This document shows, piece after piece, positions 44,930 to 57,965 of a stretch of DNA of 64,000 nucleotides. Under the pieces are notes generated by a model. That model had not been told where the DNA came from. It saw only the letters and a program-made list of their open reading frames with translations, and searched no databases. The DNA comes from Mesotaenium endlicherianum. Taxonomy: Eukaryota > Streptophyta > Zygnematophyceae > Zygnematales > Mesotaeniaceae. The translations under genes were made by a program, and so were the position numbers. Location: the NCBI GenBank assembly GCA_009602735.1, contig WELA01003606.1:717602-781601 (forward strand), read 5' to 3'. How positions within the stretch are numbered: the stretch's first letter is position 1; every line of letters starts with the position of its first letter.

Positions 44930-47380
44930 ATGTTTTTTCCTCCAAGTTTTTGCTTCTTGCAAGATAGAGCGGCCATGGCTGCTATTGCTTCTTCGTTCAC
45001 AGGTCCTGTCATAGGTTTAGGTACTAAAATACTAACGCCTAGCAATATACGGGGTGCAACATGGGCACGGCAAGAGTTCGGGGAGCATTTTGAGGAGTTC
45101 TTTTTGGTAGGAATTCTGGAAGAAGAGGTGCACAAAATCAAAGATACTAAGTTCAAGATATATTTCGGGTATGATGGGGAGTACAAGACCGGGGCTCGCA
45201 AACAGATTCTAGAGAACATGCCCTCTGTGCCAGAATTTTGTTGGTTTTGTCCGTATAAGGGAGTTGTGAGTTTTTGCAACATCCGCAGAAAATAGCAATT
45301 AAATGTCCAAAATGAAAAGCCACTAGCTTTCATGTGCATATGAAGTCATTACATATCCAGTCTCATGCAATCATCTTGCTTGTTATATGCTCAACTTGTA
45401 TGTGTATGCTAACGATTGTCTATGCTCGTCCTCAACTTGCTTGTCTTTGGTGTACAACTATACCAGTTGTATTTAGGCCTGCGTCTGGAAGGCCCACTAT
45501 GCAAGCACTTTTTTGAATACGAGATACATGACTGATATAGCATACAAATTATACATTTGCTCACTTCAGACCGTTTGCTTTCCAAGATTATTATTCACGC
45601 TTATATCAAAAGACATTCACAATCTCAGCAGAGTTCACATGAGAACTCAATGTTGATTCACCGGAGGCGGGGTGCCGTTGAGGATGCCCCATATGAGGGT
45701 CGCAGCCGCCTCGACTGCCTTCTTCTTCTCTCTCGCTTTTGTTAGGTGCACCGTGCAAAAGAGCCCACGTGGCATGAGTGGCATGAGCCGTGGGGGTTAC
45801 TCGTGCGGCTATCACTGCAAAAGTCAACCTGAATAAATGTCGCACGACTGCTGCATACCCCCCCAGCCGCATGGCTGCCTGGCTGGGGCATGCTGGCTGT
45901 TGCATGTACAGTTGGCGATTTGAAGTGTGCACATGGCCTTCGCGCTTATTGCGAGTGTCTTCCTTTCATGCCTGTTTGATAGCTGTCCCCCATTTAAGGT
46001 ATCACAGCAGATTATCACAGCAGATTATGACATCAATTTTTTGCTGCAGAGGGCTTGATTTGATAACACAAGGAAAGGAGGAGCCCTGACACCCACACCC
46101 TGAACGGACTTCACTGCGCTGCGCGCCTGAACCCTAAGTATTTAAGCCCTGTGCGCCTAGACCCTAGATCGGGCCCTTTTGATGTTTGCTCGTCTGTTGT
46201 CGTCATTCCTTGGGGCGACCCAGCCAATAGCCACGTCACTATCAAACCCCGAGCACTTCAGCTCGTCCGTTGTCCCACGCACCTGCCACCTGTCGTTCTC
46301 CTGCCTCGCCGCGTACAGTCCCCATCTGTAACGTGCACCGTAGTGTGAAACACAGAGTCGTGCCAAGCTGATTGCTAAGGCGGGCGTTTATTCCATCTTA
46401 GCTGCATGTATATGTTTGCAATTGAAATGGTTTCTACATGTATGTTTTGTGGAGCAATGTGCAGCAGTAACTTAATGAGAAAGGAGTGGTAAGAGTAGCC
46501 CTTTGGTCATGCGCAGGGAATGTAATTTTCTATGGCAAATAAGTAACTTTAGCTGTGTAGTGGACCAATTATTTTTGTTGGCTCTCTGCACAGCAAAATC
46601 TGGAGGAACCTGCTCTTAGGACTTTCCAAGTTACCCTGCCTACACAAATGACACCCAATCTGACTGTCACACCAGAACCACAGAACACTCCAAAACCGGA
46701 GGAGTCACACATTGACACAAAATCAGACGGGGACCTATTAGTTATAGAGCCAAGGAGGAAGAGAGGAAGACCTTCAAAGCAGAAGGGTCCAGATATGGCT
46801 GTGCCTATGAATAGAGATAAGCAAAGAAATAGAGTGGCCTTAGCAAAGGGGAGTGCCAAGAGCAGGGCTAGCAAGGGCTACAAGAAGAAGTAGGGAAGGC
46901 TGTCAGGATCTGAGAATGAGTACAGCTTAGATGAGGAGCTGGAGTTAGAATGAGAACCTCTGGTGCCAGCCCTTGCTGAAGAAGAGGAACAGGCAATGCC
47001 TACTAGGAACAGGCAGTGCCCTGTCAGAGTCTGCTGTCCTAAATAGTCCTATAAGTTTGACATAGAGCTCTTTATTTTAGTTGATAGAATCACGTACTAT
47101 TCTTGGGATTTTGTAGTCTTTGACAAGAAGAAGAGGCCTGGCATAAATACTTCAGTTGTCATGGAGATGGTCAGTACATTGTCTGAGGGCCAGACTTCCA
47201 ATTTTGTGCTTGACAGAGGTTTCACAAGTCCTGAACTTGTAAAGCTGTTGTCAGAAGTTGGTCATGGAGCTACTGGAAATTGTACCAATAGAAAAAACTA
47301 TTCTACTAAGGACAATGAGCACACATGTGAGAACTCTCATAAAAATTCCTCTTACTGTTCTTGTTGATTTTGAGTAACAA
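44930..47380 (+). pseudogene. piggyBac-like transposase relic
   Basis: Three plus-strand coding pieces. The first, from the start at 44972, has FGEHFEEFFLVGILEE and a FKIYFGYDGEY-type strand pattern like the small tudor-like domain seen in algal piggyBac proteins, ending near a GTGAGT donor at about 45267. The second begins after a CACAG acceptor at 46593 and holds an AT-hook (RKRGRPSKQ). The third, about 47044-47370, matches the end of the piggyBac DDE domain (WDFVVFDKKK, VLDRGFTSPELVKLL, then GATG-NCTNRK), including a catalytic Asp. In-frame stops follow the AT-hook piece, and most of the catalytic domain is missing. TTAA-bounded ends were not located. Confidence 0.5.
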
Positions 47381-47619
47381 GTTGCTAGAGTAGGTTGTTA
47401 AAAGTGTGCCTAAACTTGTTTCATTGCATTTGACCAAGTTATGCAAAAGATGTGAACATTCTAGTTCAGCAGCATGATGCTGCAGTTATAAAATTTGTGG
47501 GACCAGTGCCAAAAACATAGTGACATTTTTGGTCCAAAAGTTTAGCAAGTTGTAGAATATTGAATATTGAATGGAATGCAAATCAGCAAAGTTGTATACC
47601 TTCCTTACATCACAGTTGT

Positions 47620-48034
47620 TGTGGAACAGATAGATAACGTACTTAGTGAAATATAATACTTTATCTATTCAAGACAAGGATCTTTACACACAAGTGGTAG
47701 CTTCTTGAAAGAGAGATGGCTTCTTGAAAGTTAATATATTTCTAAGAAGGTGTATGTTGATGTGTTGGCACCCAACACATCCCAAAACTTGCCACCTCTT
47801 TCTAGAATAATGTACACATGTCCTTTTGACCTAAAAATGGCACATTTGATTTTTGCCACGTGGAGTTCTTCTAGGTCTTTCCTCTAACTTCGAAAATGCC
47901 TTAGAAGGTTCAAAGGACATGAACCAAGTCACTAGAGTACCTATTCACACTTGAATCCACACAATACTACTCCAAATATATTTGAAAACATTAAAACATA
48001 TGCAAACTAATATATTATAACCCAAATCACTACA
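47620..48034 (-). repeat. 3' LTR of element A2, short form
   Basis: 415 bp. Compared with the A1 LTR it lacks about 85 bp near the middle, a trait shared with the partial LTR at 63852-64000, which supports pairing the two. Confidence 0.85.
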
Positions 48035-48801
48035 TCACCCCCCCGCCAGAAAAAGCGACGTCTCGGCGTGTCAAGTCAGGTCTTACACATGTGGAGCAGA
48101 CTAGTCAACAGCTTCAAGTTAGATGCCACACATGTGAAGAGGATTAGTCCAAGGCGCCAAGTCGGGTGCTACACATGTAAGGTAGACTAGGCAAGGTCGT
48201 GGGTGGTGTGACCTTATTGGCTAGCCTACTCCTTGATGATAATGAAAATTGTACAAGTTGGCCCAAAATTTGCCACAAATTCAAAAATTCATAGCATCCA
48301 CAGAATTGCTCCAAATTTGAAACTTTGAGTGCCAAATGGACCGCGTCAAAAAACTCTACCAAGTCACCAAATTTGAGAGCATTCAAACTTTTGGAGTGTT
48401 GTTGAGAGCTGAGAGAGTAGGCACTCCTCCAAATACGTTCAGAATCTTCTCAGAATCTGAAGTCCTATACTTGTCCAAATTCTGCAAAGTAAGTCTCAAA
48501 ATGGGCGCAGTAAGATATTCTACCAGGATCTTGAATTTTAGAGCATTCCAAGTTCAGGAGAGGGCACAATGTCAAAAGGCATATTCTGCCCTAATAATGC
48601 CCGCAGCCTGACCCCTTGCTACTTAGAGCATCATATCTCTCTCACCTGTGCTCCAATATTGAGCACACTTGGACTCCAAATGATCGGCTACTCATGGACT
48701 ATAGCCAAGTATATTTTTAAAAATTATTATGCAGAGACCTATCACCAGTATCAATTTTAGTTTTCTGTCCAGAAACTGCGAGAAGAGAAGAGTATCTAAT
48801 G

Positions 48802-50563
48802 TCAATTTTTCCTCTTTCTTGTTCTTGCAGGCTGCCTCCAATGGGTCTTTTGCTGCTTCTTGATGGTGGCAGGCTGCCTCCCTGAAGTCTTTGGGCTTCT
48901 TGTAGAGAGACTTGGGGCTGGTCCAAGATGGGGGTTGGCGGCATGGAAGCGCTTCAACTTTCTCCGAACTTTGTCAAGGTAGTGCGCCGCCACGCAACTA
49001 TTCTCAGAATTTCGATATCCTTTCCACTTGATCAAGTATTGCTGCTGTCTCTTGAAATTTCTCGTAACCACTATATCTTCCACTTTGTACTCCAAATGAT
49101 CATCCACTATTGTTGGGGCTGGTGGGGTTGTCACACGTCCTAGGAACTTGTTGTCAGGTCGCACATATGGCTTGAAGAGGGAAGCGTGAAATACGGGTTC
49201 GATGTGCATAGTCTGGGGAAGATCTAGCTTGAAAGCAACGGGGTTGACTTGCTGGATAATCTTGAAGGGTTCCAAATACTTGGGACGAAATCGCTGTCGA
49301 CAGGCCTGTTGTTCAAGGAAATATTCTTGGATGATAGTAACACGTTGTCACCCACTATGTACGTAATTCCTCTCCTGGATCTGTTTGCCACTCTTGCTTG
49401 AGCATCTTGTGCGTGTTGTAAAGCTTTCTTGGCTGCTGCAAGGGCTGCTTCTAATGTTTCCAAAATATTTGTGGCTCCAGGTACTTCATCATGGCCAGTG
49501 AAGCTCAGCGGCGTGGTTGGATGGAAGCCATAGTTGAGGAAGAATGGGGACTCTTGGGTAGAGGCCTGCGTCGTGTTGTTGTAGGCAAACTCTAGGGGGT
49601 TCAAGTATATGTCCCAATCTTGCTCTAGAGTAGACACGTAGGCCTTTAGTGAGGTCCTTAGGGTATGATTCTTACGCTCGTTTTGCCCATCTAATTGCGG
49701 GTGGTAGGCAGTGGACATATCCAGTGATGTACCCAAGTTCTTGAAGAGATTTTTCCAAAAATGGCTTGTGAATCTTGGATCTCTATCTGACACAATTCTT
49801 GATGGTAGTCCATGGAGTCGGAAGATGTTGTCAAAGATGAGTCTTGCAAGTTGTGGTGCTGTAGCCTTAGTCGTTGTGGGAATAAAATGAGCCATCTTGG
49901 TAAGTCTGTCCACCACCGTAAGTATTGCATTATGACCTCGAGGAGTCACGGGCTGGTCCACGATAAGGTCCATTGAGATGTCCGTCTATTGTCTTACAGG
50001 GATTGGTAGTGGTTGGAGGAGTCCTCTCGCCTTCTGCGATGATGGCTTGATTCTTTGGCATATGTCACAGTTCCTGCAGTACTCCTTGACTTGCTTAGAC
50101 ATGCCTGGCCAACAATAAGTCCTACGTGGTGACCAGTACCTTGCGTCCTTCACCGTAGCAGTGTCAAACCTTCAAGGCATGTATGATCGCCAATGCCTCT
50201 CGCTCCGTGGTTGTATAATTTTGCTCGGCTGGATTTAGCTTCCTTGACTCGTAGGCAATGGGCTGCAGTCCCTTGCCTTGGTCTTGAAGTAGGATTGCTC
50301 CAATTGCATAGGAAGATGCATCGGTGATGACGTGGAAGGGCCAATCTGGGTTTGGACTTGGGAGTGTGAGCACCGGGGATGTCGTCAGTTTTTGCTTCAG
50401 TTGTTGGAATGCTCCCTCCTCTTTCTTGGTCCAAACATATGGCTTGTCCTTCTTGAGTAGATTCGTGAGAGGGGTTGCTATGTGCAAAAAGGTCTGGATG
50501 AATCTCCTGTACCAATTGGCAAATCCCATGAATGATTGGAGTTCTTTCTTGGTCGTGGGGATT
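48802..50563 (-). pseudogene. Element A2 pol remnant, 3' part
   Basis: Minus-strand protein similarity to A1 pol covers the chromodomain end, integrase and RNase H regions ([39 protein letters not shown]). It is broken and ends at the family B insertion. Confidence 0.85.
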
Positions 50564-51276
50564 TGTAATGAATCAGTACATTGGTTAATATAATATTCAT
50601 TTAATTATAACAGTTGAATAAGTTCAGCCTGCTGAACCCTAGTAAATAATCAGTCTGCTGGACTTTATATTTAATGTCAGTTTAATGACTCAGCCGAAAG
50701 CAGCAGGCTGAAGTCAACTTAAGTCAGCTTGCTCACACATTCTTTGACAGCCAGCTGACTTCCGTACTCGGTAGCAGCGAACTGCCTCGATATGCATCTA
50801 AGTGTGGTATGCTAGATGAATGGCCAGATGACATCCCTATGATGGATGGCGATAATGGAAGATGGCGGTGGATTTGGTTAACCGAGGTCCTGCCAACGTG
50901 GTTAACTCCCGGGTAGGCGGTGCCATCGCACTGGCCGTTGAACAGTAAACTCATTCCATGCACATATGCTAGGCATTGCTCTCGAGTTCGGCATTTGGAA
51001 ACGAGGCCAACTCTCTTGTACAGCATACTGAGAGAAATCTGAATCCAAGGCAAGAAGCCATTGATACGCAATGTCTTCTAATCTTGCTTATGTATGAGTT
51101 TACGGAGTGCATTATTGATGCTAGTTTACTCGCATTTGATTTACGAGTGTTGTCCACTGCTGGTGTGTTGTCCTTTTGCCGTTTCATCAATTAACGAAAA
51201 ATTCATAAAGATTACTTGCTGATATAAACATCTTTATTAGTTGTTAATCGCCTATTTCGTAAGTCAATTCATTTCA
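50564..51276 (+). repeat. 5' LTR of nested family B element
   Basis: 713 bp from TGTAATGAATC to ATTTCA. It matches 2429-3147 in the opposite orientation. The primer-binding site TGGTATCGGAGC follows after one base. Confidence 0.87.
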
Positions 51277-51310
51277 ATGGTATCGGAGCAGTTATCACGG
51301 TCTTCTTTGT

Positions 51311-52790
51311 ATGGTAAGGACAAGGTCTCAAATTAGCAACTTTCGAGACATAGAAAACCAGGATAACGAGAATGTCAAAAACCAAGCGGAAAGCCATGTA
51401 GCGGGAACCCGTACCTATTCTGAAGTAGTGGCAGATACTGCAACTAGAGAGGCTGCAGGATGAGGCAGCTGCTATTGCCGCAGTTGCAACACAGCAAGTT
51501 GAGGAGCAGAGAGCCAGATTAGAAGCTGAACAATTAGCAAAGGCCGCTGAAGATACAGAAAGGAGGGAAGGACAGTCAGCTGACGAGCGCACTGTTGAAG
51601 AACTTATGGCATCAAGGGCCAATGTTCTGAACCCACCTCCTGCTGTACAACTCAATGTACCCCTAGGTCAAATACGTGACCGGCTGAATGCGGCAGGAAT
51701 TGCTGCTGCAGGAGCGAGAGGGAGTATTGAGGACACTACTCAGCGAGTAGATGCTAATGCTGCTGCTGCATTTGCTAGACTACCACCCCAGACTGTAGAC
51801 TTGGGAGCTTTGTTCGTTCAAATGCAGTCGCAAATGGCGACCATGTATCAGTCCCAACAGAAGGACAAAAGAATCATAATGTCTCTACTGCGGGACAGAG
51901 ACCAATTGGGGTCTCAAACCACTAGTGGTGGTGGACGAGGGCCTAGTAAGCCCAAGCCGAAACCTCCCCAGGAATATGATCCTAAGGGAAACAGAAAATA
52001 TTACCTGATCAAGTTTCTCGCGGATGTTGAGCAGTGGCTGGAGAACTACCCAAAACTGCAAGATTACGAGAAGGTCAGGCACACGAGTGCGCTACTGAAA
52101 GGCAATGCCGCAGACTGGTGGCTTTATTGGAAAGGAGAGCGTAAGGCTCGGCAACTCGGTGACCCTACGTGGGTAGAGTTTGTCGAGAAGTTGCATGAGA
52201 AGTTTGATGTCATCAACCAGCAGGAGAAAGCTAGCTATGCGATGATCTCCCTCACACTGAAGTAGACCACTTCAGTTGCTGAGTTTGCTCAAAAGTTCCA
52301 GGAGAACATGATGAAATAGCCAGACTTGCCTGAATGGTATAGGATAGCATACTTCAAATATGGCTTGAAATCCGAAGTCTCTGGTCATTTTGCTGAGAAG
52401 AAGTATGAGAAACTGGCTGACTTGATCCAGGATGCTGACGCCTGGGATCAGCAGCAGTTCAATCACAAGCGCCAGAGTAATGCTTTGGTGTCTAAGATTG
52501 TCAAAAACCCCACGGTTCCTACAATGCAATTGAAGGAGAGCAGGCTGAGGATGATCAGGGTGATGGATATGAGTATGAGTGTAATGCCATACAGTCTAGA
52601 GGTAGAGGTGGTTTCCCTCGAGGCGGCTATGGAAGAGGTGGTGGTAGGACTCAGCCGAGACCAGCCTCAGCAAAATCGATTAGCTTCCATTGCCAGCAGC
52701 CAGGTCACTTCAGAGAGCACTTACCAGACAAGCACCTCCCAAAAGTCGAGAGAAAAGACCAGCCTTTAAAAGACAGCAACAGTCAAAAAT
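51311..52790 (+). pseudogene. Family B gag remnant
   Basis: Starts MVRTRSQ, continues with an Ala/Glu-rich coiled-coil-like N-terminal region and a Ty3-type capsid (DVEQWLENYPKL, AADWWLYWKGE, FVEKLHEKFDV), followed by a Gly/Arg-rich stretch and a knuckle-like Cys/His motif. It is broken. Confidence 0.8.
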
Positions 52791-52938
52791 CCAGTCTACT
52801 GACTGTGAGGATGCTAGAGATAGTGAGTCGTCACTAGCTGCCCTCGTAGCAGGTACTATGGGTCCTGCTGAACTGGATTCACTATGCATGCTTGATAACC
52901 AGATATAGGAGACCATCAGCAATATAGACACCCAGAAA

Positions 52939-54735
52939 GTGCACCCTGTGGATGCTCTTGTTCCACCTGATGTCCAACATTTCTTTGCTAAGTCAGGAGG
53001 ACAATGCGAAAGTCAAGAAAAGACAGTCCCCCCTATCCTACTGCATTGCATGATTGCAGGTAGGAAGGTGAGGGCATTTATTGACGGGGGGGCGTCCTAT
53101 ACTTTTATCCACAAGGACTTAGTTAAGCGGCTAAGGCTGCCTACTGTCACCCAAGGGAATAGAAAAATATTCCTTGGAGATGCCTCAAGTATCCCGGGAG
53201 GAGTTTTAACCAAGCCTATTCAGGTCCAGTTAGGTTCTGGCATTGCAGTTCTAACTGAAACGCTTACATTTGAGGTACTCAACACTGGCTTTTATGATCT
53301 CGTGCTAGGCAAGTCCCCGCTTAATAGACATCAAGCTGAAGTGTGTTCGAGCAGAGGTACAGTTGAAGTGAGAGGAGCCAGTGATGGGCAGACTGACTTG
53401 GCACCCACCAGTGCTCTTCCTCTTGTCCTGTGTGGATGGCAAATGAAGGAAAAGAAGAGGCTTCCAGAAGGATGCAAGTTGCTGAATGCAATGGAGTTCG
53501 TCAAAAGCTGGAACCAGAAGGAAGATAGAATGTTCTGTCTGCTGCTAAGAGAGGTACCTCCTCAACCTGAAGAAGTGGTTGAGAAAAAGGTAAGCCCTCC
53601 GGAGCACCCTACTGTTGCAAAAATTGTTGCTCAGTACACGGATGTGTTTAATATGCCTCCAGAACTACCCCCTAAGAGGGAAGTAGATCATAGGATTGAT
53701 TTATTACCTGGGAGTTAGCCACCCTGGCAACGCACTTATGGCTTGTCTTATGGGGAGAGCGAGGAGTTGAAAACACAGATTGCAGAGCTAGAGGAAAATG
53801 GTTATATTTCTCCCAGTAAATCATCGTACGGCGCACCCATCCTCTTTGTTAAGAAAAAGGATGGCAGTATGCGGATGTGTGTGGATTACAGAGCCTTGAA
53901 CAGAATTACAATGAGGAACAAGTATGCTTTACCCAGAATCGAGGACTTGCTCGATACCCTGTCTGGTGCTATGGTGTTCAGTAAGATAGATCTCAAGAGT
54001 GGTTATCATCAAATCAGAATTGCTGAGGGAGATGAATACAAGACTGCCTTCCGCACACGTTATGGACACTATGAGTTCAACGTGATGCCATTTGGAGTGA
54101 CAAATGCTCCTGCGACCTTCATGGGTGCTATGAATGACATTTTCAGGCCTTACTTGGATAAATTTGTGCAAGTTTTTGTGGATGATATTTTAATTTTCTC
54201 TAAAGATGAGACTCAGCTCGCTGAACACTTAAAGACAGTCATGGACACTCTGAGAAGAAATCAGTTATATGCTAAAATGAGCAAGTGTGATTTCTATAAG
54301 GAAAGTATTGAATTCTTAGGCCACGTTGTCAGTGTAGAGGGCATCAGTGTGGACCCTAAGAAAGTCCAGACCATAAGGGACTGGCCAGTACCACAGTCTG
54401 TCTCTGAAGTTAGATCCTTCCTCGGGTTGGCTAACTACTATAGGAGATTTATTGAGAATTATTCCACAAAGGCCAGTAAATTGACTGACCTTACTAAGAA
54501 AGACATCGGGTATGTGTGGGGGGAAGAGCAGCAGGCTGCCTTCCAGACCCTTAAAGATGCCCTTTGTTCTGCCCCAGTGCTAGCCGTGTATGACCCCAGC
54601 AAACCGGTGCAGGTGGTTACTGATGCCTCTGAGTTTGCCATGGGTGCTATTTTCTTGCAGCCTGCTGACAAAACCACAAAGGATGGTAAGGTACGGCAGG
54701 AGTGGCATCCTGTGTTGTACGAGTCTATCAATTCC
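52939..54735 (+). pseudogene. Family B protease and reverse transcriptase remnant
   Basis: An aspartic protease (AFIDGGASYTFI) is followed by reverse transcriptase motifs ([27 protein letters not shown]) and the beginning of RNase H ([11 protein letters not shown]). It is distinct from family A at the protein level. It is broken and does not reach an integrase. Confidence 0.87.
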
Positions 54736-54739
54736 TGGT

Positions 54740-55870
54740 ATCTGGGGGGAAGATAGGGTCATTAGGATGATCCCCATGGACGCGGACAGCTTTAAGGACT
54801 CTACACACCATAACAGGTTCAAGGCCATGTATAATGAGGTGGAGAGAAGGAGCTGGGAATTCTTGGCCAGGGAAACCAGTCAGCTGAACTTTGCAGGGCA
54901 CTGGTACCCTTGTACTCTTAAAAGGACAGACCCTGCCTTTTTCCAAAAGCCCACCGATTGGCGATGGATGACCATCAACAACAGGGACCAGCAGAATGAT
55001 AGGGCGACGGATGAAGATTTCCTAACAAAAAGGGGAACATAGTATTGCCCCCTCACATTGCGGCTTGGGACCCAAGATTGGATGGAGTCAGAGACTGCAT
55101 GAGCCAAGAAATGCAGGGGGAAAGAAGCAGGGCCCAAGAGTCATTCTCAAAAGGGAAGCACGCCTATGCCAAATGGGCAAACAAGCAGGGGGAAAAGGAC
55201 CTGTATGCGGTCCGGACTCAACAGCCCCCACCAGCACCCAAAAGGAGAAGGTCAGTGGGATATTCTTTTTCTCGGGAAGAATTGGAGCAGCTGATAGAAG
55301 AGACCCCAGAAGTCTCAGAGGAACTCGGGGACGGAGAGGAGGAGGAGTCAAAGGAAGACGAGGAGGAAGGCGAGGAGGAGGACACTAGCCCCGCCGTGAT
55401 CCTGACACCTGCCACATCCCCTGTAAGGGAGAAGACGGGGTTGGCCTTGCAACAACTTGCTGAAGAGGAGGATATCACTTGGCTCGGAACTGCCAGAGGA
55501 CAGAACCCATCTCCAGGCACGGAGACCCAGTCAGACAGGGCAGACAGGAGGGTTGCTAGAGAAATAGCCAGAGGCCTGCCGGCATCTCCCACGCAGAGAG
55601 GGCATGTACCCTTAGCTCATGTCATGCAACATCCTTCTGGGATGCCGGTATATGTACCAGTCAGTTTCAGGGATGCCCAGGAGAAGGCTGCCTCCATTCA
55701 GTTTCAGACCGTGCAGGAGGAAACCGCACAGTTACTGCGTTCTCCGCCGGGTCCCTACCCGGAACCTCCCTCTCTGACAGGCTTCAAAAGGCCCCAAGAC
55801 AGGAGGAGGACTGACTCCCCTGACCATAGGGCCCCAGGGGCATCTCCCTCCTAAGGGGCACAGCATGCTG
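54740..55870 (+). other. Unidentified block inside family B element
   Basis: This sequence replaces the expected RNase H and integrase part of the element. It has long open frames (about 54760-55042 and 55045-55854). The second predicts 269 residues, very acidic in the middle (Glu-rich), Pro/Ser/Arg-rich elsewhere, with basic PKRRRS near residue 70. No known domain is recognised. It could be captured host sequence, a foreign element fragment, or the unusual 3' coding part of family B. Confidence 0.45.
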
Positions 55871-55884
55871 GATGGGACTCCCAT

Positions 55885-56545
55885 CATCCCAAATCGCCAT
55901 CCATCATAGGGATGTCATCTGGCCATTCATCTAGCATACCACACTTAGATGCATATCGAGGCAGTTCGTTGCTACCGAGTACAGAAGTCAGCTGGCTGTC
56001 AAAGAATGTGTCAGCAAGCTGACTTAAGTTGACTTCAGCCTGCTGCTTTTGGCTGAGTCATTAAATTGACATTAAATGTAAAGTCCAGCAAACTGATTGT
56101 TAACTAGGGTTCAGTAGGCTGAACTTATTTAACTGTTATATCTAAATGAATACTATATCAACCAATATACTGATTCATTACAGTCCCTCCAACTTAACAT
56201 GTTGTCGCCTCGACAACACTGACACAGGGTACCTAGGCTAGGCATTGCTCACGAGTTCGGCATTCGGAAACGAGGCCAACTCTCTTGTACAGCTTACTGA
56301 GAGAGATCTGAATCCAAGGCAAGAAGCCATTGATACGCACTGTCTTCTACCCTTGCTTATGTATGAGTTTACGGAGTGCATTATTGATGCTATTTTAATC
56401 GCATTTGATTTACGAGTGTTGTCCACTGCTAGTGTGTTGTCCTTTTGCCGTTTAATCAATTAATGGAAAATCCATAAAGATTACTTGCTGATCTATAGAT
56501 CTTTATTAATTGTTAATCGCCTATTTAGTAAGTCGATTCATTTCA
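55885..56545 (+). repeat. Right LTR of nested family B element, rearranged
   Basis: The outer half (from about 56236) is in the normal orientation and differs from the left LTR by about 6%. The inner part (about 55885-56183) is LTR sequence in reverse orientation, next to about 50 bp resembling the purine-tract region that normally precedes a 3' LTR. Confidence 0.75.
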
Positions 56546-57874
56546 GGGTTGGCCATTCCTCCACCACCGTGGTCTTCTTGGGGTCCATCTTGATGCCATC
56601 AGCAATCACGTGGAGACCTAGGAACTCCACTTCTTGTTTGGCAAACTCGCACTTTGATTCCTTTGCAAATAGCTTGTTTTGCTTCAATACTTCCAGGACT
56701 TCTTTCAAGTGTCTCGCATGCTCTTCAAGGGTCTTGCAATACATAAGGATGTCATCGATGAATACCACCACAAATCTGTCCAACATGGGCTAAAATATGT
56801 AGTTCATCATAGTCATGAAAGTTGCTGGCGCGTTGTCGAGAGTCCAAATGGCAGGACCATGAACTCAAAATGTCCATATCTTGACCTGAATGCCGTTTTC
56901 TCTATATCAGGTTCCGCAATGCAAATCTGGTGGTAGCCGCTTCTCAAGTCCACCTTCGTGAAGTACTTGGCTCCAACCAGCCGGTCCATGAGCTCATCCA
57001 TGCGCGGCAGCGGGTGTCGATTCTTGATGGTGATCTTGTTGAGGGCGCGATAGTCCACACACATCCTCAAGGTACCATCTTTCGTCTTGACAAATAGCAC
57101 CGGGGCTCCAAATGGCGACTTGCTAGGTGGAATGAAGCCATGCTCCAGTAGCTCCTTGATTTGCTTCTTGACTTCGTCTAGCTCCGTGTATGACATTTTG
57201 AACGTAGGCCGAGAGATGGGCTTGCTTCCGGGCTCCAACTCTATCTTGTGGTCTACGAATCTCTTGGGGGGTAGGCCCTTGGGCAATTCCGGGGAGAATA
57301 CTTGTTTGTAGTCCTTCAAGACTTCTTGTATCTCCTTGGGAACGGGGCTGCCTTCTTGACTCTCGTTGTCTTTCTTGATGTCTTTTGGCGTGATCAAGGC
57401 CAAAAGAAGCTCGTGTCCCTTCCTCACAAGTCTCTTGAGTTGGAGGGCGGACAATAGCATCTCGTGTGCCGGCTTCTTGATGTCTTGGGTCTGGATATTT
57501 TGGATTGCACGCAAAATACAAATTCTTGAAGAGATGTCATTCTTGATCTTGATTGTACCGTCTCTCCAATCAACTTAGGGGTTGTGCTTGGTCAACCAAA
57601 ACGTTCCTAGGATGACGTCGTACTTGCCCAATTGCATGGGGGAGAATACTACTCTATCCTTGAAGGACTTGATAGAGAGTGCCAAGGGGTACGTCTTCTT
57701 GGAAGGGGTAGTATAGGAGAATCCATCGGGCATCATAATCTCCTGGTCGTGGTCAAGAGTTCGCATGGTACTACCGTGCTTGGTGGCGAAATTTGCAGCG
57801 ATGAAGTTGCCTTGAGCTCCGCTATCCACCAAGATGTGGACCTTCTCTTCTCCAAGGTAATCTCTCAAACTCAT
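56546..57874 (-). pseudogene. Element A2 pol remnant, 5' part
   Basis: Minus-strand similarity to A1 covers the protease ([10 protein letters not shown]) and reverse transcriptase ([20 protein letters not shown]). It resumes exactly after the family B insertion and is broken. Confidence 0.85.
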
Positions 57875-57965
57875 TGGGCTGGAACGTCGTCTCCAACGGG
57901 GATCTCCACCTCACTTGGCTTGTTGCCTTCTCGTGAAGTGGGTCTTGGGGTGGTAGGCTCCTGGC

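Larger units (their letters stand above)
50564..56545 (+). mobile_element. Ty3/gypsy family B element nested in A2
   Basis: A plus-strand element inserted into the A2 pol region. The flanking 5-bp repeats are GGATT (50559-50563) and GGGTT (56546-56550), a target duplication with one difference. The 5' LTR is 50564-51276, the primer-binding site 51278-51289, gag follows from 51311, and protease/reverse transcriptase lie in 52939-54735. Integrase is not recognisable. Between 54740 and about 55870 lies sequence I cannot match to gypsy proteins. The right LTR is rearranged. The element is broken at several points. Confidence 0.85.
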
